Source: Bimastos eiseni
Lineage: Eukaryota; Annelida; Clitellata; Crassiclitellata; Lumbricidae
Direction of reading: 5' to 3'
Length of the DNA: 64,000 nucleotides
NCBI GenBank assembly: GCA_959347315.1
Contig: OY365810.1
Span: forward strand, 9,333,647-9,397,646
The first letter of the stretch is position 1. Every line of letters starts with the position of its first letter. The notes under the pieces are model-generated. The model was not told the origin of the DNA. It did no database searches and worked only from the letters and a program-made list of their open reading frames with translations. Below are positions 55,608-64,000 of this stretch, in pieces. Position numbers and translations under genes: made by a program.

Positions 55608-56607
55608 TTCGAAATCAGACTCCGAGGTGAAGATTCAGGTTCCGATGAAAAATTTAATTAAAAATGATTTCCTTTCTAATATACGAACAAAAATTGCATA
55701 TATCCCGATTGCTGTTATTAATTAAACCTAACTAAATAATATAGGTGTACAGAATTTTGTGTCGTTCGTAGATCTTCCTGCTTCCGTGCTTCATTTTGTA
55801 GTCGATGATCCGACGCCATTAGCCGCTACCAGAGGATGTTTTACAGAGCAAGACATTGACATATACAGTACTGACTGCAATAGAAGCAGGCTAGTCGGTG
55901 ACACAATTCATTTAAAGATCTGTTTGGAAACGTGCATTGGCGAAAAATGCAACAACTGGATATTAACTAGACACCAAAATGAGACCTTAACAACAGGTGA
56001 TGATTGTATCAGTGGGCAAAGTCATTCATTTCTTAATAACATTTGAAAAAAATTCGAAAAAAATTGAAATATTTGAATTGAATTGTCCAAAGCTCATCGA
56101 AAGGTCAGAGATATCATGCTTCCATTATGCAAGTTAAGTAAATTATCCAATTAAAAGAATGACCTAAAAATGTTTTAAACAATTTATTATGATCAAGTAA
56201 TAGGCCACGTACATGTAGGACGTCTACACTATGCATTACGCAAAGAATTAAATACCTTTACAAAAATAATGCGCTGCAGTTCTAACTGCTTGGTTGTATA
56301 GCACATTATCTAATTTGCGTCATAGTCTTAGTGTACATTTACACTAAATGTAAGTCTTGCAGGATATTTGGTAAAAGATTCACATCATAATTCTTACTCT
56401 GCCTGCTATCAAAATATGCAAATTTGTAATAAGGCTTTACCAATCTATGTAGTATTACATATTATATTAGTAGAATTTTTTTTCATTCATTTGCGCGATT
56501 CTTTGGAATATAACAAATTACCCAAACCAACGTTGTCTTCTGTCACTGCAGATTCTACAGAAGAGACATCAGAACAGAAATTGGAGCAAAAGAGAAAGTA
56601 TCGGTAA
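53813..56607 (+). CDS. Divergent three-finger protein on the plus strand, lacking C1 and C5
   Basis: The four-exon model is join(53813..53873, 54534..54668, 55745..55996, 56552..56607), 504 nt and 167 aa, all introns phase 1 like the minus-strand genes. Exon 1 is a signal peptide starting MHCSYFGFHV. Exon 2 begins DCEVDFTNKQNEDFSC and ends HICGVYRSYQLQ. Exon 3 holds GCFTEQD, DCNRS, ICLETCIGEKCNN. Exon 4 is a charged tail ending KRKYR. Eight cysteines remain: C2, C3, C4 and C6-C10. C1 and C5, which pair with each other in this fold, are both missing. Upstream of exon 2 the DNA still reads TGC TGA GAT TGC, so C1 is left in the intron with a stop beside it; the acceptor at 54532-54533 skips it. 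Without that acceptor the copy would be a pseudogene. Secretion is inferred. Confidence 0.6.
55090..55200. repeat. TTA/TAG triplet microsatellite
   Basis: A long ATT run passes into TAG repeats within intron 2 of the plus-strand gene. Homopolymer-like reading frames here are artefacts. Confidence 0.95.
55240..55490 (-). mobile_element. Retroelement polymerase C-terminal fragment
   Basis: The minus strand reads YDFVPVAIESLGPINRTGIE, FLQELGRRMTQTTGDPRETT and FLFQRL-like LFQRLFICTQRFNAVAFRG. This order (PVAxExxGP, LGRR, TGDxRE, LxQRxSxxxQRxNA) is familiar as the C-terminal end of retroelement-encoded polymerase proteins common in marine invertebrates. I cannot assign the clade. It lies in intron 2, between two triplet repeats. 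Confidence 0.6.
55506..55608. repeat. TTA/TAG triplet microsatellite, second tract
   Basis: It has the same composition and order as 55090-55200, on the other side of the retroelement fragment. The two tracts flank it almost symmetrically. Confidence 0.95.
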
Positions 56608-57400
56608 AGGAGAAGAGACGTCTGTTCAATCAAATGTATGATCAGCACCTACTCAATTAGACACTAATAATGATACTAATAATACAACAGAACTCGGATC
56701 TCCAATTGACATCGATCTCTGGTAGAGAACATTCAGCAAACAGCAAAAGTAATGAGCCATGAGTTACCTTCGATAGAATCTCTTTAACTGACTTTTCGTA
56801 ATGACGAAATGCTACAATTAAAGTCCTATAAATATTAGGCACTGGAAAGCACATGTTTCTCCTGAAATGCTCTTAGGCTAAACATAAATATTTCGCGGAA
56901 TCAAATTATTTAAAAGTTATGCAACGTCACACGCTCGATTGAAGATTAAATCAGTTGAGCTTACAAGTAATGTTGAACGGTAATAATGAGTCAAACTGTG
57001 CAACAATCTCCTCGAAGTTTTTTTCTCTCACACTGATCTCATTCAATTTTCGCATCTTCAGTGCCTCCCCCGTCGTTGTCTTCACCATGTCTGGCCAAGT
57101 CTCAAATTTTCAATTTGAAGACACAATACTTCGATTTCACTGCTGGCATATCTGCATTGGACGTTACTTTCAGATTTAATTCCATCAATTGTTTTCCATT
57201 ACAAGGCCTTTCTTATTCTGATACTGACCTATCTTTCTCACGATTATATCCGTCACTAGAACGTCCTTCACGACTAGCAGAGCAGGTTATGGGCGGTATC
57301 CTTCGTTTGCCGCGCGCGCAATACCGCGCGACTAATAACCAATAGACGCGTGTGGTTCTGTACCGCGCCGATAATAACCGCGTAAAGTAAGCTACACTTA
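56608..57400. other. 3' flank of the plus-strand gene and unassigned DNA
   Basis: No gene is supported. 56955-57345 has plus-strand frames of 74 and 94 codons without a recognised family. 57275-57385 is rich in CG (GCGCGCGCAATACCGCGCG). It may be old mobile DNA. Confidence 0.4.
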
Positions 57401-57984
57401 TATAGTTCATCGGTTTGCAAAATGTGCTACTGATCTAGACTTGTAAAGATAGGTTATGGGCGCTGCCACGTAGATAGTCCAACACAGAATGATTCACGTA
57501 ATCGGCGACGATGGCTTTGATTCAGCCCACGGTGACGTTGTAGAAAGAGAAATTCATTAGTTGATTTGTTTTTTTGCAGAATGTCTGATTTGTTGGATAG
57601 ATTAATAAACTGCCACCAATGAAGCAGCCCAATTAAATGGATCATTGTCTCGCTTTGTAGACTATCTGGTGTGACACGATAATTAGACCTGGTTGCTTAT
57701 TTTCTTGCTTTAACGGAAGTTGGATTGACTAATAATAATTAATTCGTGCCCAACTAGAAATTGGTTTGACCTCAAATACATTTTGCTTAATAGAAGGTAA
57801 ACAAATCACTTGTCAGCAAACGTTTATACTTTACGTGTAATCATGCTGCGGTTTGTCAGTATGAAATAAAACTAGATATTATTATTACTATTTTTATTAT
57901 TATTATTAAGTTGGATTGATGATAAATATACTTTACAAGTCTGTGGTTACACACATATTCAACCTTTACATGTATATGGGTGGG
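57401..57984. other. Spacer
   Basis: Nothing recognised, apart from a short ATT tract at 57875-57910. Confidence 0.4.
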
Positions 57985-58082
57985 AGGACAATTGTCCGGG
58001 GGGCAAATGTCCTGCCCAAAATCGGACGGCAATTATCCGGGGCAATTGTCCGGATAGGGGCAATTGTCCGGGGGCAATTGTC
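57985..58082. repeat. GGGGCAATTGTCCG minisatellite
   Basis: About six degenerate copies of a unit such as GGGGCAATTGTCCG, each containing the palindrome GGACAATTGTCC or part of it. The same GGACAATT core forms the ends of the inverted-repeat element at 40018 and 44923. Confidence 0.8.
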
Positions 58083-58084
58083 AC

Positions 58085-58745
58085 ACACTACGAATTACAT
58101 GTGGCTTCTTTAGTCAATAAATTATTGTCCTCACCATCACAGCTGGCACCAGCATGCTTTATTTTCCAATCACCAGTCACACTTACTCGTATTGGCGATT
58201 ATTTTCCGCATGTTATTTGCAAGTTGTCAAGGCCATTTCAGCGCACGGCAGAGTATCGACCACGAGGTCGTGTAGCCGATTGTTTTCGTCTCGGCGAAGG
58301 GTGGTTGATGCAGCCATTAGAATTACCTCAACCGATAGTCACAAGTGACATGTCAATCCACCGATTAACACGCGATTAATGCGTTTCTACGTCCTACTTG
58401 CGCCTCGACGAATATCCTGACGTGCGTCATCTTTCACCAGTGAGGAACTATTCGCTGACAACGTCTCCGTGTCTGCGAAGCACGTCGACGGTTGTCGCTT
58501 TACCCTATCGATGCGACTTGGTCCAGAGACTCTGACCATCAATGCCATCTGTCAGCTTGGAAATTCGTTGGTTAGTTCCACGCTTGTGCGTGGGCCCACT
58601 AGTGGTGACTCTCTTCAGCTTACTGTGCAAAGTCTTGCTAACTTTTTCATTTGATCATGTAACATTTAACATAATATAGGCCAGCGCAAAGAGCGCCTCT
58701 GAGTAGATATCTTGAAAGGCGCTACCTAAATACCTGATTACATTA
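58085..58745 (+). mobile_element. Probable retroposon remnant
   Basis: The right end reads AAAGAGCGCCTCTGAGTAGA, AAAGGCGCTACCTAAATACC then TTACATTACGTTAC, a LINE-style 3' tail. Plus-strand frames of 92 and 61 codons (58101-58379, 58469-58654) show no family I can name and are probably decayed coding DNA. Confidence 0.4.
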
Positions 58746-59225
58746 CGTTACAATTGTGCCATAATCGTCTTGAAGATGCAGCGCCTTATGGCATCGATTT
58801 CTCTTTTTTCGTGTCTTCTTGCATCATGTTTATATAACTAACTCGTGCCAAGAAACATTTGCAAAAGCGATAGTTTTCTTCGATATGAGTTATTTTTCTG
58901 TGTGAGGAATAGTGTCTAACTGAGGTTAGAGTAGTGCCTCTTGTATCCAGCACACACTTTGAACATCAGTAGGTCCACACGTAAAACTTCCCACTCGCAT
59001 TTTCTAAATCATGATTCTATTTAATTCTAGTAATGTTCGAAGAATTTGTTTACATTAACACCATGTGGACATATTGAAAAGCCAAATGATGAATCATCTC
59101 CGTATCTCCTGTAGACCTTTATACATGCACATCATTCACATGCTCTCATAATGTCAATGCTATCTTCAATTTAGAAGGACATAGCGATTTGTAATATTAG
59201 TCGTCGGATTTATTAGAGTTCATTT
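58746..59225. other. Spacer and 3' flank of array gene 6
   Basis: No gene or repeat seen. Confidence 0.4.
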
Positions 59226-62200
59226 TTACCCATACCAAAGATCATGGGTATCCTTATTATTGCAGAAATGATGATTGCACGAAAAGCCGCATGTCTTCAA
59301 AGTTGACCCGTCAGTTTGGTTGTATAAAGCCTCGCAAACATTTTCATAATCGGAAACGGTATGGTTTTGAAAACAGGTTCTGGTTACATAGCCAGGGATA
59401 AGACGCTCACGTTTACCTGAAACAAATGCATTCAGAAGATACAATTTTTTTACCATAATAATTATATAACCTTAACACATTTTGAAACATACAAATGTCT
59501 ATTTTATAGTTCATTGCATTTCTTCTATGCCACTTTAGTTATGCACGCAAAAATACACTGGTAAATGATAAATTTAGAAGAGACATGGCGACCTTTATTA
59601 TATATTAGTCTATTAGGTTCTAAGTACATATAATTACGTCAGTTTGTGAAATCGCATAAGAAATTACTGTCTGACAATACATAACGTATGATACAACGGT
59701 TTCTTCATCTCGTTGATAAAAACACGCAAAGATTTGTCTGCGCTATGGCCGACTAATTTGAATAAAAGTTTTAAACGAATTGTGACTAATTTATTGTTCT
59801 TTGGGTGCCATTAGGTATCGTTATTAAATGGCAAAATATTGGCCAATCGCGCTTGGCATGATTGAATGTGATACTCTTGCTCAAGACTCATTGCAAAGTA
59901 ACCGTTTCATGGGCCTAAACTCTAATAGTTGAGTAGATGGAAAAATGCCAAAATCAATTGGCTGCCGTGTTAAAACGATAAGATCAGATGAGGTCAGTTT
60001 AGTTCCCATTTATTTCGACTTCATTTGACGAAATTGGAGAACTCATATTAATTTATGATCAGAATATATTAGTTAATTATGTAGCAATTATATGAAGGTT
60101 TGATCCTCTTAGATACTCCCTGTCATTCTTCCGCTTGAGAATACTAATGACGATATGTGTGTGTATGTGTATGTATGTATGTATGTATGTATGTATGTAT
60201 GCATGTATGTGTATACATAAATGCATACATACATGCAAGCTTACATTCACGGCTAAAATGTGCTCAGTCGTACGGGTAGGACAAACCCCTCTGACAAAAA
60301 CCCATCTGAAATAAACCCCTCTGACATAAACGCCCTCTGACAAAAACCCCTCTGACATAAACCCCTCTGACATAAACCCCCTCTGACAAAAACCCCTATG
60401 AAATAAACCCCTCTGACATAAACGCCCTCTAACATAAACCCCCCTGTTTTAGGCAGAACATTAACCCTCCGGACAAACTCCCTCTCTTGCCCTAACTAGC
60501 TTCTGCAGTTAGAAGCCATACGATAATAACCGACACTACTAACAAAGGCTGCACAGCATTACAAGTGACACTCAGTACGACTATTAGTCTAACTCAGAGG
60601 CGTCCAGATAGGGGCGGGGGTATTTTTTGAGTCATAGGGAGGATATCTTGACTACCTGACTTTTGGAACCAAGGTGTTTGCCTCCATCAGTTAGAGGGGG
60701 ATTAACGCTCCTGGTCTAACTTATATCAGAAATCGTGTCACAGATAACACACAAACGCTCTGCATTGACTCATCTGCATTGACGCGTCTGAAAAAGCCGT
60801 GTCACGGATAGCCTATGAATTACGCACAGTGTACATAGACCTATTATACATTATCAACAAAAAGACCAAGGAACTAATTAACTATTTTTTATTTAACTAT
60901 TGGACGACGATAACTGAGTGACCGCATCAGACTTTGGAATTATACATATGACACATGCTTTACTTCAGACTTTAAAGTAAACACACGTTTCTAAATAATA
61001 GATGTAAAAGAAGTAAAAAAATTTATTCTTAGGGGGTTTTTTTTCCTACTTAGGGGGGTTATGTACGCGACCATTTGTACAGGGTCCATGGATTATTACA
61101 TCAGGTAGTCAGGGTTCAAATTGCTAAACACTCAGGGCTCACGTTCAGGTTGAGTGGCGTATTTATAATCTTTGAATCTCTTTTCTTAATTCTTGACTTG
61201 TGACATGATTTAAGTCAGAGGCATTACCTTTTAATTAACAAATAATAAGACACATATTTATATTTTACATTTTTGCTGACGGTAAACGAGGAGCGTTCCG
61301 CAGAAATGGCCGGTGGGACAATCCTGAACCTCCAGATCCTCTGGAAGAGCTAGATAGCAGCGGTCTCTTGTGGACTCTCTACACTTGTAGCATTCAATGG
61401 CTGCGCCAGTCACGATTTATTTACAACATAAAAAGCACATAATTATTGTTTTTACAGTGCAGTGATTCATCATTTCGTTGAAATCAACATGCAAATAATG
61501 GATTTTGATAGAGGTTGTGTTCACAGCTGGATGGAGTCAAATGCTGGACTTCACAATTTACAATCTCATAGCGCAGCAACAACATGCAGCATGTACTTAC
61601 TATTTATAATTGGGTCCTTTCTCCATTGTATGAGCGTCAGCACAAGAGGTCTGCGGGTATCGGACCGGCGGCTACACCATTAGCCCATACCCGTACCAGC
61701 GGGTATGAGCTGGGTTCGGGTACGTATTTTACGGGTAGGTCACGGGTAGAGTACATACATACAGTCACATGTACTTGCTCTTGCTCCTCCTCATGCTATT
61801 CCTCTTCATCTCACTCACTCCAGGCAAAATAAAATGTGTTGATCTAGAGGATTTTGATAATCTAGAAACACTCTTTAGCGTCATAAATTTCGTCGAATGA
61901 GACGAATCATATCAATGATCGCCAATTTGTCATCTGTCAGCTCTCATTGGGAATACTAGCGGACTTACGCCTAGGGTCACCCAGGAGTAACTTTATGTCC
62001 AGCGTAATGCACAATTCCCGCCTCATGCATAGCAATATTAGACGATACTCCGCGTAGGCCAGTTTTATGTCAGAGGTAAGAGTTACTCTCTGGCTATTCG
62101 AACCCCGTACATATTAACGCCGGTGAATAATCTGGTCTCCCTGACATGGCTTTTGTGGGCTCTGAAAAATCTTCGTTGATTTACATTACATTACATTACA

Positions 62201-62535
62201 TATGGCTCCTTGAGAATGGTCACTGAAATCTCACATACAATTGAACCGGAAATAGGAACTAGAGTGCTCTTTACTAAATGTACCAGACATGTCCGAGGTT
62301 TAGCCCATTGAGCTGGTCGTTGACGTAGCATAACATTAAAGCGCATGGGAGTGCGACGGGATGGCAATTTTGGCAGTAGCCAGTAGGGTTAAAGACTTAG
62401 AGAGACGGAACATGCCATAATTTTGAGTTACACGTCTATAATTCGGGTGCATATTCAAGCAGCATATTTACCTGATGCCGAAGAAACCAAAATTAGAAGA
62501 CCAAGACTCTGTATAGCGAATCCGGCGAGTGCCAT
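59226..62535 (-). CDS. Divergent secreted three-finger protein, array gene 6
   Basis: The model is complement(join(59226..59416, 61281..61400, 62472..62535)), 375 nt and 124 aa, all introns phase 1. Exon 1 is a signal peptide starting MALAGFAIQSLG. Exon 2 begins AIECYKC and continues RC, QDC and GHFCG. Exon 3 has TCFQNH, NVC, KTC, SCNHHFCNNKD and ends LWYG. All ten LU cysteines are present, with spacing different from genes 1-5, so this is an older branch. Exon 2 is short (120 bases) and its splice sites are the weakest of the set (acceptor GCGCAG, donor GTCAGC), but phases match on both sides. There is no GPI tail. Introns and flanks show no similarity to the other units. Confidence 0.75.
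60154..60215. repeat. ATGT microsatellite
   Basis: A GTATGTAT tract in intron 2 of array gene 6. Confidence 0.95.
60285..60446. repeat. 15-bp minisatellite CCCCTCTGACATAAA
   Basis: About eleven copies of a 15-base unit with variants GACAAAAA, GAAATAAA and GACATAAA. Because 15 is divisible by three, the minus strand gives a 5-residue periodic reading frame, which is not a gene. A possible counterpart in opposite orientation (TAGGGGGGTTATG) is at about 61030-61065. Confidence 0.9.
61960..62195 (+). mobile_element. Retroposon with ACATT-repeat tail
   Basis: It ends CTCCCTGACATGGCTTTTGT, GGGCTCTGAAAAATCTT, then TTACATTACATTACATTACA, the clearest copy of the 3' end also seen at 2470-2640 and 48681-48828. 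It lies in intron 1 of array gene 6. The start is uncertain. Confidence 0.6.
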
Positions 62536-62679
62536 TCTCAATACACCTTCGATGATTTCAGCGAAGAATGGATTGCATCGTCATGCATTTTAACCTTATA
62601 GGCTACTGATCAGACACTTGAATAACTGTCCCGATTTCGAACCGAGCGAACAGATTTAGATCAAGCTCGATTTTAATTT

Positions 62680-62935
62680 TGCGTGCTATCTTGTCTGTAG
62701 CCGATGACCTGTAGTGAAACGGATCGAATCGAAATTCTTTATGGAAAGACAAGATCTTATTCGGCGAAAAAGACTCTTCTGCAAAAAATATCACAATTGA
62801 CTAAACTTTTGCATATATGCCTAATTTTGTCCGCAGTAGACGACCTCTCGCATGACATTCGTTATGGAAAGATAAGATCCTACGTAAAGATAATAGCTGA
62901 TATGAGTAAAATTCTCTTCTGCAATCAAAGCAACA
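62680..62935. repeat. Imperfect 125-bp tandem duplication upstream of array gene 6
   Basis: Two diverged copies run in parallel: GTAGCCGATGACCT against GCAGTAGACGACCT; TCTTTATGGAAAGACAAGAT against TCGTTATGGAAAGATAAGAT; GACTCTTCTGCAA against TTCTCTTCTGCAA. It begins about 150 bases upstream of the start codon of array gene 6. Confidence 0.6.
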
Positions 62936-63288
62936 GAGGACCTACGTAACAACATCGCCAGACCCTATTGCTGTAGTGAATTTTATAAATATCAAATGAA
63001 ACGTCTTGCCAATCTTGCAAATCGAGAGTTGAGGCCTGTACAGTATAATAAAAAATTGATTTGGGATTTTTATTTCTAAATATTTTTCGTCAGAGTTTTA
63101 TCAGAGTTTTTAAACCTCAGAAAACAAGATAAAGTTGAATAGCTTGAATCGCGAAATATTCTTCAATTATGCATACAGTTCACCGCGGTAAAACGTCCAG
63201 ATGGGCAAATTGCTTATATGTATAAGTTTATTCGATCCATTTCAAATCACGCTCCCTGGTTTACACAAGTATGGCCTACTGGTGACCT

Positions 63289-63567
63289 TTCATTTTGTCG
63301 CAGATCATTTCCTCGCATATCGGTTAGGATCACGTTAAGCATCACGAGGGTTGATTTTGGTCAGGTTATGCGTGGTTATGGTCAGGTTATGGTCGCTTAA
63401 GGTCCTGGTATGCGTGATGAGGGTCGTTTATGGTTAGGGCGTGCGTGGTTATGGTCGTGTAGGGTCAGGGTTAGGGTTAGTGTGGCTTTTAAAATGCGAC
63501 GAAATGATCTGCGACGAAATGATATGTGACGAAATGAATGCGACGAAATGATCTGCGACGAAATGAA
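63289..63567. mobile_element. Small inverted-repeat element with repeat-built ends
   Basis: The left end TTCATTTTGTCGCAGATCAT and the inward-read right end TTCATTTCGTCGCAGATCAT continue as matching arms of about 33 bases. The right arm is extended by further direct copies of a TGCGACGAAATGATC unit. The interior is built of GGTTATGGTCAGG-like and GGGTTAGGG-like words. There is no coding frame. A short non-autonomous DNA element or a fold-back satellite are both possible; no clear target duplication. Confidence 0.6.
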
Positions 63568-64000
63568 CCACAGCCTGGCCTACGCTATACTGTAATGGAA
63601 ATTATTGTCTTTAGAGGTATCGCTAATCGAACGTTTCTCCATATGGTCCCATTCCACAGATGCCTTAACAATGCCACGGAAAGGAGATGACTTTTATTTG
63701 CAATCATACCGACAAAAGACGTTTGAAAGATTCGAAAATTCACCAATCCTCCATTTTCATTAAAAACTTTGAATGAAAATCTAAATGTTACTATTCACAA
63801 GGAGAAAACCTTTCCTCCGTTACCAAATTGCTGGACCGGCTTCGTAACCGTTATTAGTCGGCCCAATGATTTCTGTAGTTGCTGCTTGTTTCACGCTTAA
63901 AAAATGATTATATCCTTCAGTCTTGTTGAAGATCTAGATATATTACTAGCGTGGTCATCAGTGAAAACGTTGTTCACTCAGGATATCTCACAATAAACGA
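63568..64000. other. Spacer at the right edge
   Basis: No gene or repeat recognised. Confidence 0.4.

Noticed and set aside
60077..60435. Minus-strand frames with repeated EGxYVRG/GLCQR-like residues
   Set aside because: They are the translation of a 15-bp minisatellite, whose unit length is a multiple of three.
63440..63480. Telomere-like GGGTTAGGGTTAG
   Set aside because: Only two units occur inside a small inverted-repeat element; this is not a chromosome end.

Overview
The window is eukaryotic genomic DNA, AT-rich and intron-rich, and every gene call below is a spliced model with GT/AG borders and matched reading phases. The content points to a marine invertebrate. It holds an intact-active-site GH16 beta-1,3-glucanase-type gene (a type vertebrates lack), a TRIM-NHL gene, CR1/L2-like, jockey-like and RTE-like LINE fragments, a tRNA-derived SINE, and very frequent TAGGCCT and TACATGTA words. 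An ambulacrarian (echinoderm or hemichordate) is my best guess, with low confidence.

The backbone is a tandem array of secreted three-finger (Ly6/uPAR, LU-domain) genes. Six have complete three-exon models on the minus strand: 1647-4253, 7887-10408, 22696-24673, 43476-45790, 49426-51959 and the divergent 59226-62535. Each has a signal-peptide exon, an exon with cysteines 1-5 and an exon with cysteines 6-10, and all introns are phase 1. A seventh, four-exon gene at 53813-56607 lies on the plus strand. It has lost exactly the two cysteines (C1 and C5) that pair with each other in this fold. Broken relatives lie between them: an orphan exon 1 at 13955-14012, a 5'-flank ghost near 19330-19760, a truncated copy at 39795-41147 and a 3'-flank ghost at 1-300. 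The spacers between genes are themselves paralogous, so the array grew by repeated duplication of roughly 6-kb units. The units at about 22.7-25.6 kb and 49.4-52.7 kb are recent copies.

Two other genes interrupt the array. A TRIM-NHL ubiquitin-ligase-type gene (28319-31769, plus, three exons, 811 aa) lies next to a GH16 glucanase gene (33586-38352, minus, five visible exons, 5' end missing). A second copy of one GH16 exon at 27008-27174 and paralogous non-coding DNA on both sides of the TRIM gene show that this insert was duplicated too. A second TRIM copy at 16275-17345 is a pseudogene broken by a SINE.

Mobile DNA fills the rest. There are LINE remnants of several kinds, including one cut into three pieces by segments copied from the three-finger array, and a hAT-like MITE with an 8-bp target duplication. 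There is an element with about 130-bp inverted repeats in intron 1 of a three-finger gene, a small inverted-repeat element built of 15-17-bp direct repeats near 63.3-63.6 kb, minisatellites and microsatellites. No rRNA, functional tRNA or CRISPR array was seen.
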